From Tannerellaceae bacterium (GTDB lineage Bacteria; Bacteroidota; Bacteroidia; Bacteroidales; Tannerellaceae), in the NCBI GenBank assembly GCA_031284375.1, contig JAISZY010000017.1, forward strand, positions 1 to 34,126: a stretch of 34,126 bases of DNA, read 5' to 3'. Position 1 is the first letter of the stretch, and each line of letters opens with the position of its first letter. The translations under genes were made by a program, and so were the position numbers. The notes beneath the pieces were generated by a model, which was not told the DNA's origin, ran no database searches, and worked only from the letters and a program-made list of their open reading frames with translations. Of this stretch, positions 17,148 through 25,309 are shown piece after piece.

Positions 17148-17221
17148 CGTCATTGCGAACGTAGTGAAGCAATCCAGGATTGCGTGGGGAACTGGATTGC
17201 TTCACTTTGTTCGCAATGACG
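17148..17221. repeat. inverted repeat, CATTGCGAAC/GAAGCAATCC type, copy 2
   Basis: CGTCATTGCGAAC (17148-17160) is exactly mirrored by GTTCGCAATGACG ending at 17221, with inner GTGAAGCAATCCAG and CTGGATTGCTTCAC arms. It is better preserved than copy 1. Confidence 0.88.
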
Positions 17222-17223
17222 CG

Positions 17224-17291
17224 GCCTCCATGTTGCCCAACATAAGGCTCAATTCACATCAAACGAACCCCATGTTGCGCCACATGGAGGC
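17224..17291. repeat. inverted repeat GCCTCCATGT/ACATGGAGGC
   Basis: Ten-bp perfect arms at 17224-17233 and 17282-17291 enclose 48 bases that themselves contain CATGTTGC-like repeats. It directly follows repeat copy 2. Confidence 0.65.
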
Positions 17292-17294
17292 GGA

Positions 17295-17339
17295 GAAAAA
17301 AATATTGGCAGAACGGATGGATAACATTCTGCCAATATA
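17295..17339 (-). terminator. terminator of the fimbrial operon
   Basis: ATATTGGCAGAA (17302-17313) pairs perfectly with TTCTGCCAATAT (17328-17339). On the minus strand the hairpin is followed by T-rich sequence (AAAAAAA on the plus strand at 17295-17301). It lies about 70 bases beyond the last fimbrial gene. Confidence 0.85.
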
Positions 17340-17407
17340 AAATACGAGATGGATTCAGATGGACTCAAATGGATTCGGTTAGTATATTACGTTTTTGATT
17401 GATGTCT

Positions 17408-19084
17408 TTACGGCAATAAGATGATTCGTACATATCCGTTGCCGCTTCGTACTCCCGGCTGTATGAGGGGGGAAGTCATATCGTAGGTACTGCTGCTGCC
17501 ATTCCAACTCGTATCCACCTTAAGGCCTCCCTTGCCCCCTCGGAAGCCTCCGCCGCCACCTCCGGTGCCTATACGGGTGCCGCCGGTTGGGGGAGTTCCT
17601 CCCGCACCGTTGGCTCCGGCCTGGCCGCCAAAGTTTGACGTGCTGCTTCCTGCATTTTCGCTGCTGCCAAAGCCTCCGCCGGCTACAATGATACGGGGGT
17701 CGAGGCTTGGGTCGTTGTCTAAGTTCAGGCCGGCGATGTTCAGGTTGGATGTGCGCACGTCGGAGGCGGCTCCTCCTCCCCCTCCTCCCGGCCAGTTCGC
17801 ATTGTAGGCGTTGGAGCCTCTGCCGCCGGAACCTCCGAGGGGATTGACTCCTCCGGCTCCGCCTGTTGAGCCTGCATTGTTGCTTGCCGCCTGGCCGACG
17901 CAAATGTATAGCGCATCGTCTTTATTCATCGCGTTGTATCCTTTGACGTATCCTCCCAGGCCGCCCGATCGGTTGCCCGATCCTCCTTGCCCTCCCCAGG
18001 CTTCGAACCGATACGTTCCGTCGGCAGGTAAGGCGAGGGTTTGTAGCGTACCGGTGTAGGGGAAGTTCCAAACTCTGTTTTCGGCATCCAACACTAATTG
18101 GTAGTTATACCGCTTTCCGGCCTGCCAGACGTCTCCGTTGTTCAGGGGTATTTCGCTCACGTAGGGCACATCGTATATCCGGTAGTTTACCGTCAGCTTG
18201 GCTCCGGCGGGGATGGTTTGCGGCAGGAGGCAGAGCATTCCCTCTGTGGCGGTTATGATGTCGCTGCCTGTCTCGCTGCTGTGGAGCGCCTTGGTCGATG
18301 TGAGTTCGCCTCTTGTTACGCTAAGCGTATAGGTGGCGGGCGTGTTGGGCGTATCTAAGGTATATCCGGCGCTGTTGAAGCGGAGGATGGAAGTTCCCAT
18401 CAGTCCGGAGAGTTCTATTGCGTCGATGTATACTTCCGGCCATTCGTTGTTGAAGGTGTAGATGTGTCTGGCCGAAAAGCTTACCTGCGCAAAGATATGG
18501 GCAAAGTGGAACGACACGAATCCGCCGCCGTCGCCTGCAGCGGGACCATTCGTGTCTTGTTTCGAGGCGTTCATTACCGGCTTGGCCGTACAGAAATCTA
18601 CGTGCGACGTGGGGTAGGCCGGCGGCGTTACAGTAAAGGAAGGGTAACCGGCGTCGTTCGCGGCTATGAGCGGGATTATCCCGCTCGCGGCCGAGGGTTG
18701 CGGGCTAACGGCGAAGAATGAAAAAAGACTTGGCCCCCAGAATAAAGGAGGCGTATAGTTCCATACATTGCCGCTTTTTACAACTTTCCGGTTGTTCATA
18801 AAGTTGAGATTGTCTTGCGTTGTCCATTCGTTCGTGGTCCGGTAAGCAAAAACGGCTATTTCGCTTATGTTATCGGTTGTAATATCTCCTGTGGAGCGTG
18901 TGTCCGGTATTTCGTTTTCTTCCACAACGAATTGTATGGGAGCATAAGGCGTTGTTGCCGCATGATTGTCCGGAAGCAATCCGGCGGCGTCGTCTCCGCA
19001 AGACGACAGGCCGGCAGACGTGAGTAAAACGGCTGCGATAGCGCGGAATGTACTTCTGTTGACTTTATAAATGATCGTTTCCAT
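17408..19084 (-). CDS. fimbrillin-like lipoprotein with C-terminal glycine-rich domain
   Basis: This is a 558-residue lipoprotein (lipobox LSSC, Cys29). Residues about 50-335 follow the Mfa/fimbrillin pattern: TRSTGDITTDNISEIAVFAY, SPLFWGPSLFSFFAVSP-like region, FHFAHIFAQVSFSA near 192 and GKRYNYQLVL near 323. From about 340 to the end comes a separate domain, YTGTLQTLALPADGTYRFEA then WGGQGG and runs of Gly with ALYICVGQAA and IIVAGGGFGS. These are marks of the glycine-rich ALK-type family. As the last gene of the operon it probably encodes a tip or adhesive accessory subunit. The Gly-rich domain gives a misleading long proline-rich antisense frame. Confidence 0.8.
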   Translation of the reverse strand: METIIYKVNRSTFRAIAAVLLTSAGLSSCGDDAAGLLPDNHAATTPYAPIQFVVEENEIPDTRSTGDITTDNISEIAVFAYRTTNEWTTQDNLNFMNNRKVVKSGNVWNYTPPLFWGPSLFSFFAVSPQPSAASGIIPLIAANDAGYPSFTVTPPAYPTSHVDFCTAKPVMNASKQDTNGPAAGDGGGFVSFHFAHIFAQVSFSARHIYTFNNEWPEVYIDAIELSGLMGTSILRFNSAGYTLDTPNTPATYTLSVTRGELTSTKALHSSETGSDIITATEGMLCLLPQTIPAGAKLTVNYRIYDVPYVSEIPLNNGDVWQAGKRYNYQLVLDAENRVWNFPYTGTLQTLALPADGTYRFEAWGGQGGSGNRSGGLGGYVKGYNAMNKDDALYICVGQAASNNAGSTGGAGGVNPLGGSGGRGSNAYNANWPGGGGGGAASDVRTSNLNIAGLNLDNDPSLDPRIIVAGGGFGSSENAGSSTSNFGGQAGANGAGGTPPTGGTRIGTGGGGGGFRGGKGGLKVDTSWNGSSSTYDMTSPLIQPGVRSGNGYVRIILLP

Positions 19085-19108
19085 TTTATATTCTTGTTTC
19101 GTTTTTTA

Positions 19109-20422
19109 TTAATACCATTGGGCGTAGAGTGCGACGTTGTCGGCAGGCGTTACGGAGCTACCCGGCGCATAGGACTGTCCGGAGCCGTCCTGCTGCGTAT
19201 TCCACGAGTGGAACGTCAGGCCGGCCGGAGCGGTAAAGGGGCAATCGCTTATGGCGCAAACGGTGTTGATAAGTCTGGATTCCCTCACTACTTCTTTTCC
19301 TCCGCCCCCATTGGCGAAGTAGGCAATAAAAATCTGCGAGAACGTAGCGCCGTCTTCCAATGCCTCTACGGTGATGCCGTCGAATGTAATCACTTCTCCT
19401 TCCAGCGTAAAGACATACGTGTACTGTTTGTTCCGGCTCATTACGCCGATGGCCGGCAGCGAGCGAGCGCTCACGGAGTAGGTGGTTGTTTCTCCGCTTG
19501 CGGTGATGGTATAGGCGAGGTTGAAGGTAAGATCTCCCTCCTTTATTTCCTGTGGGATAAGCGTCATAAACCGGTTGTTGTCGTTCACTTGCGTAAGCGT
19601 GCTGCCGTCGGCCGTTACGGTTACGTTGTTGAGGAATAGATTTCCGGTTTCGGAAGCCATCTTTGCGGCTCCCGGCGTCCATACGCCTTGGTCGGCGCTA
19701 TTGTCGGCAAACGTATAGGTAGCGTTCGCTATCAGTGTGTTTGCCTTGTACTTCACTACCATGTTGGTGATTTTTACGGTAGTGGCCGTTGTGGTAATCG
19801 GCTTGTTGGTTTTGACCTTAAACCCTATTTTGGCCAGCAGGTGATGGAAGGTAAAGTCTACCTTTTCTCCGTTCTGTCCGGTTTTATTGGCCGTCATAGC
19901 GGCCATCAGGTCGGATTGTACGCTCGCATCGGGCGAACAGGTGAAGGACAGCGTCGGCGTACCCGGCACATTCGCTGCCGAGAGCGTTAGTCCTGCAACG
20001 GGAGTGTAAGCAAAGAAGCTCACTTTGCCGTAATCTGTTCCGGTGTCTGTATTATTATTTCCCGGCCAATACACTTTGGGGTTATAGTCCCACGTCGACG
20101 TAGCGTTGTTCCAACTCACCGACGTGTTGTACATCAGTTTGGGCAGGGCGGTAGTTCGGGCGTCCATCCAGACTTTCTCGCGGGTATAATAAGCCAGCGC
20201 CCGGAAGCCTCCGCTTTTGAGCGCAGACAGGTCGAGTTCGGGAGCGCGTGTTGCAGCCCCCACCGCAGCGTTGAATCCGATGGGATGATTGGAGGAGACG
20301 TCCGGCGAGGATAATCCGATGCAAACCTCGTCCGTACAAGACGATTCCACCAGCATCCATCCGAGCAATACCGGCAGGATAGCCGTTGCCGCATTTCTTG
20401 TCTTTCTTGTTATCGTGCTCAC
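19109..20422 (-). CDS. fimbrillin-family lipoprotein with C-terminal InlB-type repeat
   Basis: This is a 437-residue protein. The lipoprotein signal ends ESSC (Cys29); the fimbrillin-like body includes GGFRALAYYTREKVWMDA, WDYNPKVYWP, GKVSFFAYTP, VDFTFHHLLAKIGFKVKTN near 190 and a final NKQYTYVFTLEGEVITFDGITVE. Residues 364-437 are one Listeria-Bacteroides (InlB B-type) repeat: IAYFANGGGGKEV, GLTFHSWNTQQDGSGQSYAPG and ending NVALYAQWY. Such repeats are surface or cell-wall modules that often mediate contact. The gene is 24 bases before the glycine-rich subunit and 93 bases after the first fimbrillin, behind a hairpin. Confidence 0.82.
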   Translation of the reverse strand: MSTITRKTRNAATAILPVLLGWMLVESSCTDEVCIGLSSPDVSSNHPIGFNAAVGAATRAPELDLSALKSGGFRALAYYTREKVWMDARTTALPKLMYNTSVSWNNATSTWDYNPKVYWPGNNNTDTGTDYGKVSFFAYTPVAGLTLSAANVPGTPTLSFTCSPDASVQSDLMAAMTANKTGQNGEKVDFTFHHLLAKIGFKVKTNKPITTTATTVKITNMVVKYKANTLIANATYTFADNSADQGVWTPGAAKMASETGNLFLNNVTVTADGSTLTQVNDNNRFMTLIPQEIKEGDLTFNLAYTITASGETTTYSVSARSLPAIGVMSRNKQYTYVFTLEGEVITFDGITVEALEDGATFSQIFIAYFANGGGGKEVVRESRLINTVCAISDCPFTAPAGLTFHSWNTQQDGSGQSYAPGSSVTPADNVALYAQWY

Positions 20423-20462
20423 ATTCTTTATTTTTAACGATTACTTTTCCGAATTGTAGAAG

Positions 20463-20496
20463 AACCCGGCGGCAGGGTTCATGCTGCCGCCGGGTT
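20463..20496 (-). terminator. intercistronic hairpin (attenuator-like) in fimbrial operon
   Basis: AACCCGGCGGCAG (20463-20475) and CTGCCGCCGGGTT (20484-20496) form a perfect 13-bp GC-rich stem with an 8-base loop, 19 bases past the stop of the 363-residue fimbrillin. No strong T-run follows on the minus strand, so it is more likely an mRNA-stabilising or partial terminator element. Confidence 0.75.
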
Positions 20497-20515
20497 GTAG
20501 ATGTAGCGAGATGGA

Positions 20516-21607
20516 TCAAATCCCTGTATCGTTCGGCGTCGTGCCGTCGGACCAGGCGCTCACGGTGATTCCTGCGAATCCCACTTCGGTGAGGGTGAAC
20601 GTGAAGTTGAAGGTGTACTGCTTCCCCATGGCCAGCGTAACGGCCGGCAGGGGTTTTACCACGTTGTAGGTAACGGTTTCCGCGCCTGTTTGTATCGTGT
20701 ACTGCAGTTTTACGGTGAGTGCATTGGTAGCAATCGTCTGTTCCGGAAGCACCATCAGATACTTGTCGGCGTCGTTAATCTCCTTTGCTGCCGTACCCAG
20801 CGTTACCCCGCTTCCCGTGTAGAGATCCTGGTAATCCGTAGGGATGTAAGTCTTGGGAGTTATGCCCAGCGTCCACGCGCCCAAGGTTGTGCCGGTACCA
20901 TCGAAGGCGAACTTTCCGTTCGTTTGTATGGCCGTAGCGCTGAAACCCAGTTGCATGTCTTTCACAATGACCGTCGCCCCGGTATAATTCTGCGCCATTT
21001 TGGCGCTGAAAGCTACCTTGGCCAGGATATGGTCGAAGACTAAGTTCACCTTGCCGCCGTTTATATTGCTTGCCCGGTCGAACAAAGCATCGGCCACCAA
21101 GTCTACCTGACTTGCCACGGCGTTGTTTACCGTGAAGTCGAACTTAGGCGCAACACCCTGAGATGTGCCGCCCGTAAAGGCCGACAAACCATTGGGTACG
21201 CTGCTCGACGCCCCGCTTGCTCCGTAGGCGAAGAAGGTTACTTTTCCGTTGTCGGCAGGCCAGTACTTGATGGGGATGTATTCCCATATCGGAGGAGAAG
21301 GCACGATATCGCATGTTACAACCTGGTCCTTCATAAAGGTTGCGACGACGGTAGGAGTAAAGCTGTTCCAACTCAGATTGTCGGTGTTGTAAGCTTGCAC
21401 GATAAAGCCATTTACTTGCAAACTGTTTTGGCCGTCAAGTTTAAGTATCGACGCTTTGGTATTCACACCCATCGATTTGCCCACAAAGGCATCGAAAAGA
21501 ATGGGCTTCACAAATCGGGACGAATGTTCGTCAAGAACATCTTGTTTGGCACAAGAGGCGAGTGTTATTGCTGCAATAACAACTGCCGGAAAAAAGAGCT
21601 TTTTCAT
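20516..21607 (-). CDS. fimbrillin family lipoprotein (probable main subunit)
   Basis: This is a 363-residue lipoprotein (LASC, Cys19). It has the fimbrillin hallmarks: TKASILKLDGQNSLQVNGFIVQAY, IWEYIPIKYWPADNGKVTFFAYGAS, KVNLVFDHILAKVAFSAKM near 180 and the late MGKQYTFNFTFTLTEVGFAGITVSAW. In this family lipidated subunits reach the surface and polymerise by donor-strand exchange after cleavage of an N-terminal strand. It is the only one of the three fimbrillins without an extra C-terminal domain and is followed by a stable hairpin, which suggests the most abundant subunit (inference). It sits 70 AT-rich bases after the DUF5119 gene. Confidence 0.82.
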   Translation of the reverse strand: MKKLFFPAVVIAAITLASCAKQDVLDEHSSRFVKPILFDAFVGKSMGVNTKASILKLDGQNSLQVNGFIVQAYNTDNLSWNSFTPTVVATFMKDQVVTCDIVPSPPIWEYIPIKYWPADNGKVTFFAYGASGASSSVPNGLSAFTGGTSQGVAPKFDFTVNNAVASQVDLVADALFDRASNINGGKVNLVFDHILAKVAFSAKMAQNYTGATVIVKDMQLGFSATAIQTNGKFAFDGTGTTLGAWTLGITPKTYIPTDYQDLYTGSGVTLGTAAKEINDADKYLMVLPEQTIATNALTVKLQYTIQTGAETVTYNVVKPLPAVTLAMGKQYTFNFTFTLTEVGFAGITVSAWSDGTTPNDTGI

Positions 21608-21677
21608 TTTTTTTGCGTTTTAAATTAAAAAAATATACCAATCATTATTTGATTATTAAAAAAAAAAATCGTTTTGT

Positions 21678-22700
21678 TCATAGTTTCGTATCAACGACTT
21701 CACCCTCTTCCCAGCCGTTGACGCCGACGTCGAATATGCCATCTTCCGGTTTGGCATAGGGGAGGGTTATGGGGTCGTCGTTATCCCATCGTTTCCTGCC
21801 TACGGACAGGTCCAACCATTTCCTGTCGGGCAAGTCGGTCATTTCAAAGTGTCCTGTTACGTCTCGCTCCATATCCGGCGTGTATATCGAGCCATCCCTC
21901 AGGAGGAACTGCATCCACAACAAATTAACATCTTGTTCAAGCAGCGGCCCGAAGGTATTAAACACAGCCTGCATCACGCCTTCGGTTCTCGAGTCGGGGT
22001 CGAAATCCGCACGTCGGAACGTAAGATACTGCGTTGTGGGCGCCAAGTTGGGTTGTCCCGTTGCCAGCATCATCCCTTCGGACATTCCGCAGATACTCCC
22101 GCCGCAACCGGACGGAACAGCCGCATACTGCAATCCGCGGATACGCACCGTTACCAGCAACTCCGCCGTCACTCTAAGCGGCGTAAATTCCAGCAAGGGC
22201 CCCACGCCTTTCAGCGTCATGTCGTGTGTAAGGCAGAACATATTCATACGCGCCACGGCCAGCACATCGGGGTTGGCCGTCGAAGCAAGCTTGGTAGCCT
22301 TCGACATATCATGATTTACCTGCGCCTGATACTGCAAAAAATCGGGTATCGAATAATCCGGCAAAGCATACACCTCGAACGTTTCGTAGGAGTGAGTACC
22401 TCGGAAGGCGATGTCGGTATGTTCGTTCACACGTTCGTTGAACACTAATACGCTATAATTACCCACAGGCAGGTATAGACTGTCCGACGTATGATTCGTC
22501 CACAGAATATACGGATTGCCTCCTTTTTTCGGGAAGAAGTACACGCTGGCGCCATTGGGTTCGATGCGTGCCGTATCCCAGTTAATCCGCACGCGCACCC
22601 AACAGCCGGCATATTCCGTAATCGGGCGACGTTCGCAGGAACAAAGCAGGATTCCAAGTATAAGAATCCCCGTACAGCAGAGAGACGGAATTATTTTCAT
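21678..22700 (-). CDS. DUF5119 family lipoprotein (fimbrial locus)
   Basis: This is a 340-residue lipoprotein with Cys at 20 and 22 (ILLCSC). WVRVRINWDTARIEPNGASVYFFP, SLYLPVGNYSVLVFNE and THSYETFEVYALPD are the recognisable core of DUF5119, a family found almost only with Mfa/FimA-type fimbrillins. It may be an anchor or assembly subunit. Its ATG overlaps the stop of the DUF3575 gene as ATGA, indicating coupled translation. Confidence 0.82.
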   Translation of the reverse strand: MKIIPSLCCTGILILGILLCSCERRPITEYAGCWVRVRINWDTARIEPNGASVYFFPKKGGNPYILWTNHTSDSLYLPVGNYSVLVFNERVNEHTDIAFRGTHSYETFEVYALPDYSIPDFLQYQAQVNHDMSKATKLASTANPDVLAVARMNMFCLTHDMTLKGVGPLLEFTPLRVTAELLVTVRIRGLQYAAVPSGCGGSICGMSEGMMLATGQPNLAPTTQYLTFRRADFDPDSRTEGVMQAVFNTFGPLLEQDVNLLWMQFLLRDGSIYTPDMERDVTGHFEMTDLPDRKWLDLSVGRKRWDNDDPITLPYAKPEDGIFDVGVNGWEEGEVVDTKL

Positions 22701-23425
22701 GGTCTTTCCCCTCCTTTCACTTTTTTACGTCCGCAGATAAGCCACGAGAGCGACACTTTCGCTTTGAGCGGCATGAGCGCCGTCATCCGCATGGATTCAC
22801 CTTGCTTCATAAGCAAACGATCTTCTATACGATAGCGGCGATAGTCGCTGGAAAAGTAGCCGATGCCGGCAGAGAACTCCATGAGCCAACGGTTACTCAG
22901 CGGCAGCGTGTATCCCCCGCTTAGCCCCGACATAATGTAAAATTCCCCCTGCACACCGTTGACGGATTTCAGTTGGAAATCATAGTATCCTGCTCCAACG
23001 AAAGCCCCGACAAACCATCCCGACAACGCGGAACGTTTGTAGCGATTCCCCAACCGGTAACGGCCTTCCATTCCTCCGGCCATGATCTGCCAGCAAAAGG
23101 AATCGTTCTCGCGAAGCCACCAGCCACCCTGAAATTCGGCGTTGACGCTCCATCGTCCGCTCAAGGGAATTTCCACCTCGATATTGGGCGTCAGCGCCAA
23201 GTCATATAGCAGGTTATTCTTCAGAGCGAAGAGAGGGATACGTTTGTACTCCACTTCCGGCTGCGCAGTAGATTCTTGCGAAGTCCAAAGAGAATCAAGC
23301 CCATCCGGGCGTTGTTGTGCATGTGAAATACAATGGAAGGAGAGAAGAAAGAGAAGGAAAAGAGAAAAGGCGGAAAAGAAAGTGCGTGGTATCACTTTGG
23401 TTGCAAACGCATTCTTGTTCCGCAT
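22697..23425 (-). CDS. DUF3575 family protein (fimbrial locus, first gene)
   Basis: From ATG at 23425 the product is 242 residues with a standard signal peptide (RNKNAFATKVIPRTFF, hydrophobic run, cleavage near HAQ). The frame stays open upstream to an ATG at 23560, but that extension lacks signal character, so the internal start is preferred. The core FALKNNLLYDLALTPNIEVE and RWSVNAEFQGGWWLREND with GRYRLGNRY is DUF3575, a predicted outer-membrane-associated beta-barrel-like family paired with fimbrial genes. It ends MTALMPLKAKVSLSW, consistent with a barrel strand. It heads the fimbrial operon. Confidence 0.8.
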   Translation of the reverse strand: MRNKNAFATKVIPRTFFSAFSLFLLFLLSFHCISHAQQRPDGLDSLWTSQESTAQPEVEYKRIPLFALKNNLLYDLALTPNIEVEIPLSGRWSVNAEFQGGWWLRENDSFCWQIMAGGMEGRYRLGNRYKRSALSGWFVGAFVGAGYYDFQLKSVNGVQGEFYIMSGLSGGYTLPLSNRWLMEFSAGIGYFSSDYRRYRIEDRLLMKQGESMRMTALMPLKAKVSLSWLICGRKKVKGGERP

Positions 23426-23560
23426 TACCGCGCCACATGCATCCCTCGAAGGAGGATGAATGTATAACATGCCGATAAGTAGTGACCTACCAGCCCACCC
23501 CGTAAACAACCTCGTTGTACAAGTGGAAAGATGAGAAAGATGAATAGTTGCCTTTTGCAT

Positions 23561-24645
23561 GATCGTCAGTTATTACTACAAATTATCAATACACAGTTTC
23601 AATACACAGTTTATAGAATATATTCCCGGCAGGTGGAGTTTTTTTCAATCGAGCTTTTTCAATCCGACACAAATTGAGTTTTTTTCATTCGGAAACCCAT
23701 TGCTTACTTTACAAATATGACTTTTATTTTGCCATTCCCGTCTCCTTCTTTAAGGAAATATTTCTGCAAATGAAATGTGTTATATATTACCGGCAAAATA
23801 ATTTTAGTTAAAAGTTTGTTAAAAATATTCACGCAAATCCAAAAACTAAATGTAGACCTAATAAACTGTTGGAAAACAACGGGCGTCAGATCAAAAACAC
23901 AGGGGGCTTGGTCTCGACGTTCTGTTTTCGGATAACAACATCTCGTCTCCTTTGTTTGTAAGATGTCATTTTGCAAGATAAGGATTGGAAATATCAAATT
24001 GTCATATTTTAGTAATGAAAAAAGCCCCTTTTAAGCCGTCGACATGTCCGAAGGTCTTGAAAAACGCCGTAATTGAAGGGTTGAGAAAATACATTTTGAG
24101 ATAATTCGTCGCAGAATAACAGTAAAAGGCTGTATTGATAATGAAATATATTCTTTTTTCTACATATTCCTATATTATCTGTCTATTTGTTAAAACATTA
24201 TTTGTTCGTAATCCTTCATTTTCAATCATTAAAATTCCCAACCTTAACGAAAATTTCAGTAATATTCAAAGCGGTTAGGATTTCATTGCAATGTCTTAGG
24301 GAAATCATTACAATGTCTTTGAACAATCATTGCAATGATTTCCCTAAGACATCACAATGATTTCCCTAAGACATTACAATGATTTCCGAAAAAGCAAGTA
24401 ATGAGATTACCAAAAGACGTATAACCTCTTTTACAAAACAACGATATTGTCTGAATTAACTTTAAAATACACTAACTATATGATATCGAAATGCGCTGTT
24501 TGATTATCATAATGCATACGATTTAACGATAATTACTTTAAACAAACAAAAGCAAACACTTATTAACTAAAATGATAATTACTTAATTAATAATGTATTA
24601 ATAATACGCTCCTGTTTTAAATCGCTACATGAGAAAAGTATTGCT
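23561..24645. other. 1.1-kb AT-rich divergent intergenic region
   Basis: This lies between the fimbrial operon and the sigma-factor gene. It holds a 13-bp direct repeat CAATACACAGTTT twice in tandem (23587-23612), GAGTTTTTTTCA-like repeats near 23636-23688, and the 22-bp repeat cluster listed separately. No credible gene is seen: a 97-codon minus-strand frame at 23704-23997 has no coding character. No exact -7 box for the fimbrial operon was found. Confidence 0.6.
24285..24389. repeat. 22-bp repeat cluster in both orientations
   Basis: Units of the form CAATGTCTTAGGGAAATCATT occur in forward orientation (24288 on, then a variant reading CAATGTCTTTGAACAATCAT). They then occur reversed as AATGATTTCCCTAAGACAT at about 24335 and 24357, plus a partial copy near 24378. 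Opposed copies can fold into long hairpins. CATTGCAATG in the middle is itself palindromic. Confidence 0.8.
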
Positions 24646-24653
24646 TACCTTTG
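24646..24653 (+). promoter_or_regulatory. -7 box upstream of the sigma-factor gene
   Basis: TACCTTTG matches TAnnTTTG exactly and lies 23 bases before the GTG start. No good -33 box stands at the usual distance, so the promoter may be weak or activator-dependent. Confidence 0.45.
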
Positions 24654-24675
24654 GCTGCAGAAATACGAACAGGAT

Positions 24676-25230
24676 GTGAAGACATACAATGTAACAACCG
24701 AATCTTTGGAGGATTTAAAAAGAGGCGACCATAAGGCGTTTGATGTCGTATTCCTGTCTTATTTCGACAAGGTAAAGCATTTCATCGCCGGACTTGTCCG
24801 TTCGGAAAATGATGCGGAGGATCTGGCGCAAGATGTTTTTGCCAAGTTGTGGACAGCACGCGAAACCATAGATACGCAATCTTCCTTCCATTCGTTTCTT
24901 TATGTGATGTCTCGCAACGCCGCTTATAATTATCTTAAACATAAATTGGTACAAACAAACTATGCGAACGAATGTGTTCTACGGGAAGAAACGGATACGC
25001 CGGAAGAACTCGTCTTTGCAAAAGAGATGGAACTGCTAATCGAAATGACGCTTTGTAACATGCCGGAAAAAAGAAGCGAGATATACCGGCTGAGCCGGAA
25101 CAAGGGTCTTTCGAACGACGAAATAGCCGCCCGGCTGAACGTTTCCCGCAAAACGGTAGAGAATAATCTAACTCTGGCTCTTAGGGAAATACGCAAGGTA
25201 ATCCTGCTTTCAATCGTTTTTTTCATCTGA
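24676..25230 (+). CDS. ECF-type RNA polymerase sigma factor
   Basis: This is a 184-residue protein read from a GTG start; the ATG two bases before is out of frame. Region 2 (about 25-90) contains FLSYFDKVKHFIAGLV and DAEDLAQDVFAKLWTARETI. Region 4 (about 125-175) contains LSRNKGLSNDEIAARLNVSRKTVENNLTLALREIRK, the helix-turn-helix for the -35 element. It directs RNA polymerase to a small regulon when released by the FecR protein encoded next to it. The likely target sites are at 25246-25276 and 28891-28921. This matches the Bacteroidales sigma/anti-sigma/TonB-receptor signalling design. Confidence 0.93.
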   Translation: MKTYNVTTESLEDLKRGDHKAFDVVFLSYFDKVKHFIAGLVRSENDAEDLAQDVFAKLWTARETIDTQSSFHSFLYVMSRNAAYNYLKHKLVQTNYANECVLREETDTPEELVFAKEMELLIEMTLCNMPEKRSEIYRLSRNKGLSNDEIAARLNVSRKTVENNLTLALREIRKVILLSIVFFI

Positions 25231-25245
25231 TTCGTATCTTTTTTC

Positions 25246-25276
25246 CGGGAGTTTCGTACCGTTTAATTGTATATAT
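25246..25276 (+). promoter_or_regulatory. predicted ECF-sigma promoter before fecR (site 1)
   Basis: CGGGAGT (25246-25252), six bases, then CCGTTTAATTGTATATAT (25259-25276), preceded by a T-run. The second site at 28891 has the same parts at the same spacing. The end of the element is 33 bases before the fecR ATG. Confidence 0.75.
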
Positions 25277-25309
25277 GACATACAACGGCATCGGATAATT
25301 AAAAAACAG

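Noticed and set aside
16546-17340. Several frames of 60-105 codons in the repeat nest
   Set aside because: They consist of translated repeats and palindromes (for example repeated LGAAKSW or AEASSRKK) and lie on both strands over hairpins.
17532-18059. Long proline-rich open frames on the plus strand
   Set aside because: They are the antisense of the glycine-rich domain (GGN codons read as NCC), with no family resemblance and no start signals.
22697-23560. Longer start of the DUF3575 gene at 23560
   Set aside because: The extra 45 residues lack signal-peptide character, whereas the internal ATG at 23425 begins a good one.
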